This document shows positions 1 through 14,300 of a stretch of DNA of 64,000 bases, one piece after another. The translations under genes and the position numbers were made by a program. Within the stretch, counting starts at the first letter, position 1; every line of letters begins with the position of its first letter. Below the pieces are notes generated by a model. The model searched no databases, was not told where the DNA came from, and worked only from the letters and a program-made list of their open reading frames with translations. Origin of the DNA: Syngnathus acus (Eukaryota > Chordata > Actinopteri > Syngnathiformes > Syngnathidae); the NCBI RefSeq assembly GCF_901709675.1, contig NC_051106.1:7450001-7514000 (forward strand), written 5' to 3'.

Positions 1-3000
1 GGCATTAAAAAGACAAATTCTCGTACAGCTACTGCGTAAGAGTTCGTCAGAGGCTGAGCAGCATTGTCGTTGTTGACATCATCATCACCAGGCTGCAGCG
101 TCCTCACATCATTAATGACAACGACACAAACGTGATTTATGACCTCTGCACGCACACCACAATCCCCGGTGTGCTCCGAGATGGGAGGGGGCGGGGGAAT
201 TAAGGTACTTCTTCAGGAATCGGATCAGGGGGGGACCCGAAACAACATCCCGCCCGTTTCCTTTCCTTCAGCGACTCTCACAGTGGCTATTTCGGGAGCG
301 CCTCCACATAGATCAATATAACCCTCTTACTGCACTGCAGTAGAGTTTGAAGGAAAAAAAAAAAAAAAAAGTTGCGTGACGCCGCAGCATTCCGGGACGT
401 GCTGTTCAAAAGAGGATTTTGACAGAAAAAGGGGAGGTGGTGGCTTTAACCAAAAAATATATATCATATATTTAAAAATATATAAAAATATACAATATAT
501 TTTTAAAAATATGTAGAGATATACATTTAAGTCGGAGGCTGACTTTATTTCAAAAGGGCTGCAGCAAAAATTACCAGTGAGGGGAGCAGGGAAAGTTTCA
601 GAGGTTTTTGTTTTTCTTTCCTCCACTTATAAGCGAGACTTTTTCGGGCTTTCCTCACAGATTGCGATCGTCTCCGCATGTACAACAAGAACAATAGCAT
701 CTCATACTCAGAGCCTGAAGGGTGCGGCAGCAAAAAGCTACTCCGGGAAAATCATTAACTTCGCAGTGGCATATTCGGAGCGTGGAAGAGATACCAGGCG
801 ACAGGCCAATAGATGAAATAAGAGAAACTGGAATTTAAAATGGAAAAAGAAAGGAGTATTAGGGAGAACATGAACATTGGTTGCACACAACATTGTGAAG
901 CGCTAAAGTTTTTGATAGCAACAAACGTTGGTGCTGCCGTTTCTCAAAGCCACTGATAAAAAAAAAAAGTTAGAAAAGAATCATGCGATAATAAAGTCAG
1001 CATATCAGCACAACGTTTCAATTTTTCCAATTATTACAAGCTGGGAAAATGACAGTTCCTGATTTTCCGAGGGGTTCCTTTAATGGATCAGATTGAAACC
1101 CCCCCCGTTATCATGAATTCACATATCCAAGCTGATGTTGGCGTTTTTCTCCTTGTAATCGCTTTTCGCTTACTTTTTTTTGCCATATTTCAGCGCCTGA
1201 CGCTGTTGTTTTTTTGCCATTGTTTTCACTCCTCGGGGCGAAAGATCCCCCCCGCAGTGGGGGAGTGGTAAATAATGCACACACACACACAAGATAAAAT
1301 GAGTTTCACAATTAAATGCTTTGGAAGTGGGCTAACTGCAAATAGCGTACACGCTACGATAGAAGTGCATCGATTGTGTTTGGATATTTATAGATGTCTT
1401 CGGGCTGGTGTAATGGCCCGTTTTTATAAGCTTGTTCTAATTTTGTATATCTAATATGAAATGTTCAAGATAGGAGTGATGTGATGATAACCGTATAGTG
1501 TGCAGATGGAGGAAGTGGAGGGAAGAAAGGGGTCGGTTTAATCTTCGCTTGTGCGAGCGAGGGCTGCCTGCGTGGGTGTCGTGTGACGACCCACCGCCGT
1601 CCACAGCCGCATCCTTTATGGTTATTTATGAGCCCCGGCTCGGATGTAGCGCCTCGCCATCGATCCCTCAAGGTCAAGCGCATGCTAAGCGGCAACGGCT
1701 AAAGCAGGGAAGGTGAGAGGGGGGGGATTGGACATGCTTTGTAACAACAAAAATCTCAGAATTGGAAGAAAAATCTATATTTGCATGATTCATAAACTCA
1801 TCTTTATGAATGTTTCTGTGATTCATTAGGTGCTGCTTTCCTGGTTAGCAACAGCCTTCAAAGGACTATTATAAATGAACACAACAGAGTCTTACTGGAA
1901 TCTTAATCGTGAAAGCAGCCATCCCCACGTAACACAAGACCAAAGCTGTTTCATTATGCTTAGTCGGTCGGTGCTGCTGATTTGGTTAACAACAGCATTC
2001 TGCCAACTATTATTGCCAATGCAAATTGCCGTTAAAAGATACAGTAAGCAACATTTTTAGGCAACTTGAAGTCTTCATACTGACCGTTCATAGGGTGTAT
2101 GGACTGCTGTTTTGGTTAGCAACACAGATCCACAATTTGCAGAAATGCATCACGCAACAAAGCAAAAGAAAATGTCTAGCACATGGGCTAAGCCGCTGTA
2201 TTTCACCTTCATGGAGTCCATGTCTATGCATGCCTGTATCGGGTTCCGCCAAGGTCTCCTCCTCTCAGCACTATCTGACACCAGAACAACATGCTAGCCA
2301 TCGCTATTATCTTTATACATGGATGCTGCGTTGCATCGTTAAAGAAAAGCGCTTAGCGGGGGAAATTGAGGAATGCTGAGAAGAAATGTTCTGGCCAAAG
2401 GATGCGCCTGGTCGCAGTGTGCTGTGTTGGTGAATAAGTGATGAAGTGCGAGCTGAGCTGGACACATTTGTGTGTGTATGCGAGTGTGCTTTTGCTTTGT
2501 TGCGTGTGTGTGTGTGTTTGTATAAGTGTGCTTTTGTGTGTCAGCGGGTGTGTGTGTTTCTGGGTTGAAACATATTTGTGTATGTGTGGGTCCTTTGCTG
2601 GTGTGCGGTTTTGTGGGTGTCTTTATGTATATGTTCGTGTGTGTTTGCTTGTTTGACTTTTCGCGCGAGTGCTTTTTTGTGTGTGTGCGTGGCTCGAATT
2701 CAATTGTACTGTCTTTTACGGGCCCGTGTTTCAAACTTTTATGATGACGGGAACAATTTTCTTGACATATTTACACGATGCAATGATTTGGAACGTGGAT
2801 AAAAAACAAAAAAAAGCATTCTCTACTCCGCTCGCTCCATTTTTGTGTACGTGTTGCTTCGGATTAGTGTCTGTCATCCGCAGATATCAGCATACAAGTT
2901 GAGACTGACAGACATGGACAATATGATGATGATAATAAGTTTGTGCATAACGTTGGAAAATTAAATGAAAATTAAATAAAATGCCGAATCAGAAATTTTG

Positions 3001-6000
3001 TGACAATGCAAAGAACGCAAAAATATTTTGATGCTCACACTGTATAAGACTTGACTTGAGGAGCTGAGGATGGAGATACGTAGCTTTGCCTTAGCCTCAC
3101 TCCCCCCCTGCATCGTATAAAAAGTGCACAAGTCAAGAGGTCAAGGACGACATCTCCGCAGTCTCTATTCTCGGGGATGACGTCATTTAATGGCGCCATT
3201 AAAATAATGTTGTACATGTAAACGATTAGACGTGGGCCAACACATCCTGAATAGGTGAACTTGAGGTGGACGAAAATACACAAGTCAGCATCTATAATAC
3301 AATATAATAATATAATATATAATGAATATTTAATTGCACTTGGCAATAAAGCCAGTGTCAAGCTTCTAAATCCAAGAGTAATTAAAACTTGGAAAAATAT
3401 GGGGGCGGGGCAATAAGAGCAATACATTCAGAGGTGACAAAAGTACTCGCAATCTGCAATGAAGTAGAAGTTTAGCTTGATGCCAACACTCGGTGTTGTT
3501 TTCCTACAGAATCACATTCAAAAGACATGAGGAAATCTTGTAGCCCCATTTGCAGCTGCGTGTTCACATGCATTGTCCTGGACAGCTATTGATTGAGCTG
3601 AGGGAGGGGGCGAGGGGGGAGAAAAAAAAAAATCGATAGCTTTTTTTCTTTTTACATGAACGCACAACAAGCAGTTTTGTTACAAATTATAGGGGTAAAA
3701 CAATAGCGCCTAATTGCACACAGACACGTTTGTGCAGTGGTAAGATGGACAAAGCGCTTCGGTACAAGAGGTTGTTAACTCAATGAGGAAAAGAAGGTTA
3801 ACGTAAGTGCTGATTGTGTTTTCTTTTCCCCCCCCTGAAGAACTTTTAAAAATGTCATCACAGCAGGTGGAGGAACATCTGAAGCCAAAGATGAGGTTGA
3901 GACAGACTGGCAGACGCCTCTTTAAACGATTCCGCCCACGATTTCATTTTGATAGATGCTTGCAGCTCAAGACAAATAAACGGCCTCCTTTTGCACCACA
4001 CAAGAAACAAAACGGATTCTCTGAGCCAGTTGCTAGCCAAAACAGCAGCACCTACAGGAGCATGTAAACAGTCTTTAGCATAGATGAAAGTGTGGATGCT
4101 GTATCATTAGTAGATCGAGCGAGAAAGAGAGAGAGAATGGGAAAGTCTAGACAGCCATGACCCCTCTTCCATCATCTTCTTCTTGGCTACCGGGCACATT
4201 ATTCACCAAAAGGCACACACACACACACGACACATTCACAATCCTCATATCGCCCTGCCAGCTCGGGGAGTTCAATGACATCATATGCCTGAATCACATG
4301 ACATGACCTTGTTCATATGAATCATACGCCAGTATCGTCATGCCACACATGATTTGGCTACCTGCTTTGATATAAACATGGAAGCGTCCGACTTGAGAAG
4401 CGCAGTTGCTGATGGAGCGCACACAAAAGGAGCAGAAAAGCATGATCATAAAAACGAGCCTGCGTATCGATGTTCTTTTGGGCCAGCGGGGTCACGTATT
4501 GATCTGTCTTTGATTATCACGAGGCTCATTTTATTGACCGCTCACAAACACGATCGATACGTCCTAAAGTTGTTCACTGGAAGCGATGTTACAAACTGTT
4601 CATTTTGCTTTTGTTCTTCTCAAAATCCAAGCGCACATCTCGGCCGCTTACGATGCAGTGGAAAAGTCATTGTGTGCGCACTGCAGCCTCAGCAGCCGGA
4701 CAGCATCCCTGAGGGACGCCTCTGCCGAGCTGCACGCAGTCAGCAATCTCAAGATGGGACCGGCTTCTTCTCTGCGCGCGCACAAACCAAACACGCAAAT
4801 GCAACCATCAATCATTGCAAGAGTGCCGAGTCACTGTCACAAAATCCTTTTTGTCACCAGGCTTGTTTTGGAACAAAATACACATTGGAATCGAATATGT
4901 TCCGGGACACGTTTTTTATCCACATGGGAATGAATAGAAATGGAAGCGAGCAATTAAACTCAGATGGAGCACAAATGGTATTGCAACACATATAGACAGA
5001 CAATATAACAGTAATGACTGTTCTATATTGTTTATCCTCTGCAGAAAATGACTAATATAAGTGCTGCCACTGGTTTCCAATTCCAACTTTTCTCATCTTA
5101 ACATATCTAGCACCATATTGTAAGTTCCAAATAGCAATCTGAGGGAAAGAGTGCAAAAATATCTCCCACTAGCCATATGATGAAAAACGCAGATATGGTG
5201 GAGGACAGCAAGTGTAAGAAAGAGACAGCAGGTGCCCTGCGACAGATGGGGAGGGGGGGGGGGGGGGAATAAACAATAAATGTGTGTGAGGACAACATTT
5301 TACAGCACTGTTGAGGCTTGGTTTTACGGGAAAATGGGGGAAGGGTGGCAGGGGTGGAAGGAAGGAAGAGGAAGGCACTCTTGTTTTCTCTTCTATTCTT
5401 TTTGGCTGCTTCCCCTGGAAGCATTCCCGATTCCTCGATAGTTAGCTGACACGACGGTTTGTTATGTTCATAAATTACAACTAGAGCAGAGATTTTGCGG
5501 TATAGAAGCCACTAAATTGAAACAAATTATTTCAGAAAAAATAAAAACACATTTTTGCTCTAAAATTAATCGTCTAATCAACAACAAAAATAATTAGAAT
5601 AAAAAATGCAAAATTATTTCAACCCCTTCCCACATGTGAGGACATTACAGTACACGCTAAGAAGCAAACAAGCTCTTAAAAACTGCGACACAGCAAGGGA
5701 GCCGGCGCCGCCGCCGAACCGTAGAACGGGGTAACACCGTCGGGCCCAGATGGGAATCTCATTTTCCAGAGCATCCCTAGCAAAAAGCTAGCTCCCCCAA
5801 GAGGGGGCGAGGCGGGGGGGTGCGGTCGGGGGACGTCCACAGGGAGCAGAGAGGAAGCTTATTTTGTGTGCGGCGAGAAGCAATTAATTTAGAGTGTGCG
5901 GCGAGCCGGGGAGCGAGGAGGTTAGACTTAAATGGAGAACGGGCGGCTCTGGAGAGACGGCTTAATTGTTTGATTGATTGGCCGCGACTCGCCAGGCATA

Positions 6001-9000
6001 TTTCCGAAGCCCCCTTAGCGCCGATCAATGCCCAAAACCTCTACGCTTTCTTTTTTTTTGCCCCCTCCCCAGCCTACACGATTCAATTACGGGGCGGAGG
6101 CCTCAGGATGGCGTTACGGCCCCTGCGGCTTTTTTCTTTTTAACAGCAAAGGCTGGGACCGTTATCGGATTGGTAAGAGACGCTACATCGTGTACACAAA
6201 CGGAGTCACGAATCTAATCTGTCATTTAAACAAATTATGTGGAGGCGATGATGCATCAGCAGTACGCCGGTACTCCGGGGAGTTTGAAGATGGGTGACGG
6301 AGTGCTGATGTTAATAGAGACACGAGAGACGCTGACAGGAAGCGGCAATGAGGAGGGGGGGGGGCACTTTGGAATCCCGCATATGAGCTATAAGGTTGCG
6401 ACAAAATGGCAGCGAGATTGTATAACATCACTATGAACACTGCTAGCATTTCATATACGTTATATGGATTGTACAAAATGTAGCACCCATCGGAGCCACA
6501 TGTGTGAGCTGTCAGCTCTGACACGGTGGTTCAGCGGGTCAGGGTCAAGGCTGAGCGGGCGCCGTTGCTCGAGATTGACAGCCGAAGCGACAGGAACAAG
6601 CGTGCGAAACAATGCCTGCCAATCACAACGTAATAAAGGAAATGTAGCTCAATACCAACACGACAGAATTGTAAATAAAAGATGAGTGTGGTTGAAAAAG
6701 AAATTATGAATTAGTCTTTTTGACAGTGTCCAGGTGTCCTTCAAAGACAGACGTGCTTTTTGATTTAGCCCCTGAAGCCAACATGACTTGGCAACTTAAT
6801 GAACACGATTTGCTTTTTGTCTGCAACCGCGACACCAAAGTGCGCCCTGTCGCTAGCCCTCTCGCCGAGACCGCTTAGCGTCCCCAAGTGGATTTTGCAT
6901 CACTTTTAAATGACAAGTTGAAGGTTCTCGTTTCCCCCGAGCAGCGGGAGCGAAAGCGCTGAATGCTTCAAACAAGTGGCGAGGGCGCTTATCCGTCAAT
7001 GTCGTTAACAAGCGAGTGTCGTTTAACCCACATAGCGTATCTGGCGCCATTTCCACTGAGAAAGTCCCTCTTATCTGCTAATAGAGCTGGCTAATCCCTC
7101 AAACACGCATGTACCATCTACACGGGGAGCTGCTGATGAATACTGATGAGGCCGCTAGAAATTACACCGCACCCGGCGCTTCTTTATTATTATTATTTCA
7201 ACGTAAAGATAATTATATTAGATGGTCATCTAGATAATTATGTCAAAATAGACATTTTTTATATTATTTCATTAACAATTTCCCCCATTCTCCTGCTCGG
7301 GTGGCTGCTCGGGGCCACCGCCCACCCCACTCTACGCGGCCCTGGCTCAAAGTTTTCCATTCAAACAGCCCAGCAGATGTTGCCCACATAACTTTGTTTT
7401 AATCGTGTGACTGCAATTCGGAACAAATTAGTATTTAGTGTGCAAATGCAAGAAGGTCGGGATAGACTGGAGATGGACTGGTGGGGTATTCAGGACTACG
7501 TTCACACGCATAGAAATTCAACAGAAAGCAAAGAGCCGCAGTGTGCATACCCAGAAAATTAGATTAACTGAATTAGGGGGATTAGATTGACTGCAGCTGG
7601 ATTGGACCTCACGTCTCTAAGAAAGAAAGAGGACGATCGAACCAGAGAGTGCGAGAGAGGGAACAAGGGAGAGAACAAGGGACGAGTGCAACATAACGAA
7701 AGGAGAGAAAAAAAAAGTCTCAGTCTCAGCACATTTAGGCCTACCGGATAACTTTTTCCTTGCTTTGCAACTGGTCCTTCAGCGGGTGGGGGAGCGGGTT
7801 CAGACAGGTTCGTCCAAGGGGAGGCGCCTGGCTGGTGCAGCAGCGCCACCCAGTGGTGAGAAGTGGAACATGTGGTCCAGATTGGAGCATGGCTGCAACA
7901 AGAGGTGTCAGAAGAGGAAACGGTCACGCTCGGAAGCTTATTAATGAAGTCACGAGTCCGTTTTAAATCGCCGTGGTCCTAAGATGATTGTGTTTAGTGA
8001 CATCTACTGGCGAGGTTGTAAACAGCAGACACTAAGTCACAAAACACCTGAAAACCAGCACATTGGCGAATCTTTAAATAAAATATTCATATTTGGGTAA
8101 CTGAAGGCGGAATTGTTATTCAAGCAAGCATATTAGGTCCGAATTTGGTGACATTCTTGAATGCCACCAAGTTAAGACATCTTCAAAGTCACACTGCAGT
8201 TTTTGACTGCACAAAAACTCTTGTGGCGTGACCCAGTCGAGTGGAATGATATGGAGAACATCAATGAGGCTGCGCTGATGGATCACCGACAAAGCGGAAG
8301 AGACAGAACGCCTTGTCCATGGCGTCCCCCCCCCAACCGCATATCCTGTCATTTTTTAGGCTTCTCACAACCGCAGGGCGTCGCCTGAATACTGATAGCC
8401 AGCTCCATCACAGGGCAGACCGTGATGTGCACGACACAAAAATTAAAGGGACAGACAAAGACATCTTTAAAGAAAGGAGTTCTGACAAGATTTTTTTTGT
8501 TCCAGAATCTCCCAGCCCGATTCTATGACCTCACCTCTGGTCCTTTACACTCCCCCCTGCTGAGATTCTGCTGTCATTTACAAAAGCACCTTCTTGAGTC
8601 TCAGGAATCACCGCAGGCATTTTGTTTAGCGGTAATGAGAATGGGGGAAAAAGGCGTCCCAGTTGACTCGACCTCAGTTGATTTACTCCACAGGATGGAA
8701 GATTAAGAACATGTCGCCCTGAAGCTGCTAATAGAGCCACAAGGTCACGACGCTCTTCTGGTCATTGTGTAGACATTGAAGATTGTGATAAAGGGTGCAG
8801 GTGGGTCCCCCAATGAGCGGCAATTAAAAAAAGGGAACCCCTAACAAATGTGTAGCAAACAGGCCATCACACATTAAGTCAAGTCTTGACAAGCAATTAG
8901 CGATATTGAACACTTTCCAATCAGTTTCCTCATTTGGCACAATGCCTTCGGTCAATGTGTAAACAGAGTGAAATGACACATATCCATAATCACCTGCTCT

Positions 9001-10149
9001 GAATCGATGGAGGACGACAAGGTGATAAACTGGAATGACCTCAAGAGGAATTACGGGATGAGGCCGTTTCATCTAGTTGTAATTCACGAGGATGTTGTCA
9101 TTCATTCCCAACTGGACTCTAGCCTCTCATCCACAGTTCTGTGCAGACAGTGGAATGGTATAGTTTATGGATATAGAAAGCAAAATGGATACATCGATTT
9201 TTTTTTTTTATTGTAATTGTAACCCCAGCCCCTCCCTTCACTGTTGCTTCACGACAGGTGAACACCTCGCCCCCCCCCCCTTAGCTCACAGAGCTAGAGC
9301 AAAACAGTTAACTTTACCTTCCAATACATTACACTGACAACAAAAATCCTCTACAGTATAATATAGTTAATAAGAATAAAATATAATTTATATTTTTGTC
9401 GATATACACGTACGTAATATGTCATATCGTACTCACCACAGAGGCTAACGCAGAGCTCGTGTACCTGTCTGCATTTTGTCCCACTCGTACTCTGAAAGTA
9501 AGCCACGAAGAAAATTCCGGATTGAAGTTAGCCACTCAACAAAGCACCTTACCTCAGAAAATCCATTTTTTCTGGATAAAAAGCGTTTTGGAAAGTACAT
9601 TTTTAATCATGGTTTGGCGTCGTGCTTTGTGAATCAAGGTGCCTCAAAACTGGTGTCAATTAAAACAGGTGTGAAGGAAAATGCGGAAGTAGCTGGACCA
9701 ATGAGAGGACAGAGAAAGTCACTCGTGACAATACGTGGGGAAAGGTTTACGGTCATAAGGGGAAAAAAAGTATACAGGTTTGAATGCATTTTACAGCTTG
9801 TTCAACTGTTGCAGAAATACATTTTAGATGACAAATCTTCAAATCAAGCACATGGGGGCGATATTGCATTGTATACACTGACCAAGCAAAACAGCAATAT
9901 TTTCTATGATGAAAAATTTTACATTAAAGTAAAAAATACAAGTTCCTTAAACTTAGCATGGACTTGTTGGGTGTCATATGCAAACAGAAAAAAACAGTAG
10001 CCATGCATTGTTCAATAATAACTGCTGTGACATTTAAATGGCAATGGAAAAAAATGACTTAATGGCTGGCAAGATACAAATCAATACAAACAGCAGAAAT
10101 GCATTACCATTGACTCCAGGGAGAAAACGGACCCCGACAAATGAATTAA
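1..10149. other. Gene-free region downstream of stxbp6
   Basis: I found no exon set or protein family here on either strand. It holds homopolymer and dinucleotide runs, including a TG-rich tract at 2466-2690, (CA)n at 1278-1291 and 4215-4229, G15 at 5253-5267, G10 at 6355-6364 and C11 at 9270-9280. There is a CpG-rich patch at about 5698-5830, and three copies of a GGTTAGCAACA-like motif at 1.84-2.12 kb. Open frames of 213 codons (4354-4995) and 174 codons (9476-10000) match nothing I know. Conserved enhancers may be present but cannot be shown without alignment. Confidence 0.6.
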
Positions 10150-11291
10150 ACATCGTTCTTTTTATTATTAAAACAATAAACATCCATTAGACAGAGGAAA
10201 GCACACTGACAATCTTTGCTGAGAATGTGTGTTAAAATGTCAAATAAAAAATATATTTGAAATCATTTACATCAGAAGTCAGTGAAATCATTTTTTGACC
10301 ACTTTTACAGAAGCAGCTGACACGTTAGAGCACTTTCGAGTAAAAAATAAAAAGCGTTGAATGGCGTCACCAGCTGTACAACACTGACCAAAGAAGACAA
10401 CATTTGGCTTTTCACCACGTAGAGCTTAAGCGGCACATGGGGCCTCCCGCAAACAGAAAAACTCTCAAATACACATAAGAGTACAGTATATTGTTCTTCA
10501 AGTGCAGGACCGTCTGGCAGAAAACAAAACAAATGGGAATAAATATTTTCAGTCTGGCTTATCGTTTGTGGACTATTTATTGTGTGTGTGTGATCTACAG
10601 TGGAATGTCAAAGTCGTCATTTGTAGGATTTGGGCAGCTCATGTTAAAAAAACAATCATGTAAAAACACAGATACATTATTTGTACACTTTTAATCGTAA
10701 ATTTAGTTTTGAATCAGACTGTTAGACTGCGATTCCACTGAATGTGCCTTTTTTTTTTTTTTTTTTTTAACTTGTTTTGTATGGATTAACAACAACATTC
10801 AACTCTGAAGCTGGCCAAAGGAAGTCTCCGGTGAACACTTGTTAATTTATCGATCACAAAGCTGAGGCGAGCAGATGTTCTCTGTTTATATCACGGATAT
10901 GATTATTCATTTAAACTTTCGCCCCAGGGCGTCATCTCATTATTAATGATGAGACAGGATTGGCTTTAAAAAGGAAATGTCGGTTTGTGTGTGCGTGTCG
11001 ACCACCCACTAGAACACTCATAAATAACAAATAAAATCATCATTGAATATGGTCCACATCCTTGAGTCATTGCTTGTCAGTGTGAAAAAAGATGAGGCCG
11101 ATAACTGAAGCACGTCGTTTGCCTTCGAGTCAACACGTTTAGCTCTTCTCCGTCTTCTTCAATACTAAAATGTTATAACGTCTCTTTCAAAAGCAACAAA
11201 ACTCCAGAGACCTGGACGGCGAGCGGTGATTGGCGATAATAAGACCCTCCAATACACTCCTAAAGACAAGATGGTTTTGGCAGTGGTTGTT
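10150..11291 (-). other. stxbp6: Probable stxbp6 3' UTR
   Basis: This is non-coding sequence following the TAA stop. Possible poly(A) signals on the minus strand (AATAAA) lie at 10576-10581 and 10161-10166, so UTR lengths of about 0.7 or 1.1 kb are possible. The boundary is inferred, since no transcript was available. The stretch holds a 20-bp near-palindrome at 10935-10954 and a T-run at 10749-10768. Confidence 0.45.
10161..10166 (-). terminator. Candidate poly(A) signal for stxbp6
   Basis: AATAAA on the minus strand, about 1.1 kb past the stxbp6 stop. An alternative AATAAA lies at 10576-10581. Neither is confirmed. Confidence 0.35.
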
Positions 11292-11315
11292 TTAACACTT
11301 GTGCTTCATGGCAAG
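11292..11315 (-). CDS. stxbp6: stxbp6 terminal coding exon (24 coding nt)
   Basis: This exon encodes only LAMKHKC and a TAA stop, directly after a CTTCAG acceptor. The preceding exon ends in phase 0 at a CACAAG|GTGAGG donor, so the two join in frame to give the conserved tail TAHKLAMKHKC. It is far too short to appear as an open reading frame. It was located by searching for the expected C-terminus. Confidence 0.93.
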   Translation of the reverse strand, partial: LAMKHKC

Positions 11316-14300
11316 CTGAAGAGGAAAAAAATAAATATGAACATTTATTATTTCTTCACAACTTTTCATTTTCAAGGTTTCGATTTTGCTGAGGGTTTTC
11401 ATGCATGGACGGAATAAATGCAACCTATTTTTGACTTAACATTTTAACGCTTTAGATTTATACGTAGGCGTACGTAGGGTGCGATACTGAGATATGCCAG
11501 AAGAGGGCAGCAGAGCACCACACAGGAATGAGCGCTTCCGATGAGAACCTCTTCGTCAAAATTGGAATTGTATGAGTGAGAAGAGTCAAAAGGTGACTCA
11601 TTACTTGAACACGTCTCACGCAATCCCATTTCAGTAGTTGTTGATGCAAGTTTCACAGTTTTTTAATCCCATGAAGGAAATAAAACAAAGCAAAACTTGT
11701 TGCGGTTAATGTGGTTGCTTTTTCTACAATAAGAAAAAAATAAATCAGGATTTTTTTTCTGAGACCATTACCGCCCAGCCCTGATTTTTCTTGTTGATCT
11801 GGTCGCCCACCCGTCCCTAATGACGCTCCACACACAAACTCACTGTGCAAAAAGGTCATTCGGAGGGCTTTCGCGATACAGCTTAACAAAATTCAAGCAC
11901 CGGCGCTTAATGCAGGCGTTCTCAATGAAGCCTCGCAAAATGCAAACAGTGTCTGCCTGGGTGGCGCCTGATGCATTCCGCTATTAGACAGACACCCGCG
12001 GCGTAACCATCATAATCAGCCAGACTGCAAATTGGCTTTTTCCGTCATTTTGCATGTTAATAGCGAAATTGAACAGCGCGTGGCGTACTTGGGAGAGATA
12101 TGAAATGAACGCAGGGCGAGGACGCTTCCCAGGTGTAAATGAGTGGGAAGCGGGAGACATCGCATGGGAGCATCCAGTTAGTTATCATTCATGCTGTTCG
12201 GAAAATATACACCCTTGCAAATCAAACTGTAATTAGAATTACAAATATAGGCTTAGCTAGGTTTAGCTATTCAACGCTACTTTTGCAGCCTCACCTTGTG
12301 CGCAGTGACGGCAAACTGCTCAGCGCTGTTCATCATGTCGGCCGTCCTCTCCTCGGCCCTGCCCAGTCGCTCGCCTCGCTCGTTCAGAGCCTGACTGGCC
12401 TTCTGCACGGCGCTCGTCACGCTGTCCGCGGCCGAGTGGAGGATACTGTTGCCTGTTGCCCACCCGGGAGAAGACAAAAGGAATGATTAGGTGATTATTC
12501 TTGCCCACTTCCTGTCTGGAGGGGGAGGAAGGACAAATCCTCTTGGAGTCTACGACTGACGGATCCCTTCAAGGGAGTCCAGGAAGTAATACTCCCATCA
12601 TGGTAATCATCCCGCCCGCCTGACCCCTCCAGAAGTGTGTTTGTTTCTCAAGAGCCCCCCCAGAAGCAGCCTGGGGTTCCCCACCCAGGGGAGAGTGTGA
12701 CATAATTACAGACAAGCAGGGTGGAGAAGCTGTGAAGAAAGATCTGAATGCTGTTATTAAAAAAAAAAAAAAAAAAAAAACTCATTATGCAGCTGTACAT
12801 GTGTGCATTTACAAACGCATCATTTTAATCACCACAATCGACACTTAAGTGAATTTGTCACAGGTGACCGCAAAGAACTCTTCGCAAAGAACACTCCATC
12901 TTACGCTGCCCTTCGGAATGTAATTCTCCTTCTGTGGCATTTGTCAGCGACACGCCTGGCTGACAGTGAGGGGCCCGGACAGTGAACATAGCTCACAAAT
13001 AACCTTTGGGGATGAAGTGGAAATCCCTTCCAGTTTGTACTCCCCGATAACAGTGACAGCGGGAGGGGGAGTGACCTCGCGCTCAATGAGTGTCCTGTCA
13101 TATCCACACAAGTGTCTGCCTAAAAAAATGACACTTGCAGTTATCCTCTGAGCCACCGCAGCAAGATCTAATAAATATCTAAAAATGGTAATATATATTT
13201 TTACTGCACTCATTCATCCGAGAGACTGCGCTTTGGTAGGGGCTACTGTTTTGGTTAGCAACTGAATTAAAATAGTCTCAATTTGATATACGGTAGTCCG
13301 GATGGCTTACCTCGTCGTGGGAGATGACTATGGCGAGCGACCAGATCTTTCCTCACTCTGTTCATAAACACTTTGCAACGGACAAAGACTGAATCTACCG
13401 CTTGGGCTTCTGTAGTGAAGAAATATCCAGAGGAATTATTTATTCTTAAAGCATTTTTGGTTTAAATTAGTGGAATGGTGTTTTGGGTTACTACGTTATA
13501 TTTTAGTTCAAAGGCCATAAAGGTTCGGGGAATGACATGCGGTTACTTTAAATTGGAAAATGTTTTCCGTTACAGAAAACGTCAGTGTCATTGTTAAAAC
13601 CACAGAAGGAACACTAAAACATCAAAATCCCCAAGTTTATTCTTCAAATCACAGACGTTTCCGTCTCCCACAGTTATGGTCCCACACCTGAGCAGCGTCA
13701 TGAGTTTTGTTTTGCACTGGTGTGAGACTTAAACTGGAGTGGACAGCCATGTTGACATCCGCTGAAGCCCCAAAATGACCAAATCTTGGTCCCAAAAACG
13801 CCTCGAGTAGTCTTTGGGCAACAAAAAATCTCAGTCTGCGCTATGATGTTACCTCTGCCAAGGCGAGAAGATTAAGTGACTGGCTGTGTTTTGTCTCTTT
13901 GCGGGATTTGCACAAACGGAGCCAAGGTGCTTCGCGGTTGACGCGAGAGCCAAGCCGGAGCGTTTGTATTAACAACTCCATGAATAATACAAAAGCGGAA
14001 CAGTGCTCAAAGATGAGAGTTGAGGGTAAACAGATCAATATCGGATTTATCCGGTGGCAGGATGCTAGATTCTCTGCTTGCTTTATGAGCAAACTATTTA
14101 CATCCTCGCAGCCAGGAAATGACAGAATTGGCGGGTGGGGCTAGCGACACACATATTGATGCGTATGAAATTAAGGTTATTTCAAGGGGCGGAAATTAAA
14201 TGTTTTTTTGACAAACAATCAAATGGCTGGCCTTGAATGTTAATGTTTTGGAGCGGGCACACAAAAAAACTGTGAAAAACTTTTCTTTTTTTTTAATAAC

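Noticed and set aside
2339-2802. Several Cys/Val- or Thr/His-rich ORFs
   Set aside because: They are translations of the TG/CA-rich tract in several frames.
3807-4067. 86-codon basic ORF preceded by a pyrimidine tract and AG
   Set aside because: It looks briefly like an acceptor plus exon, but no donor, partner exon or homologue could be found.
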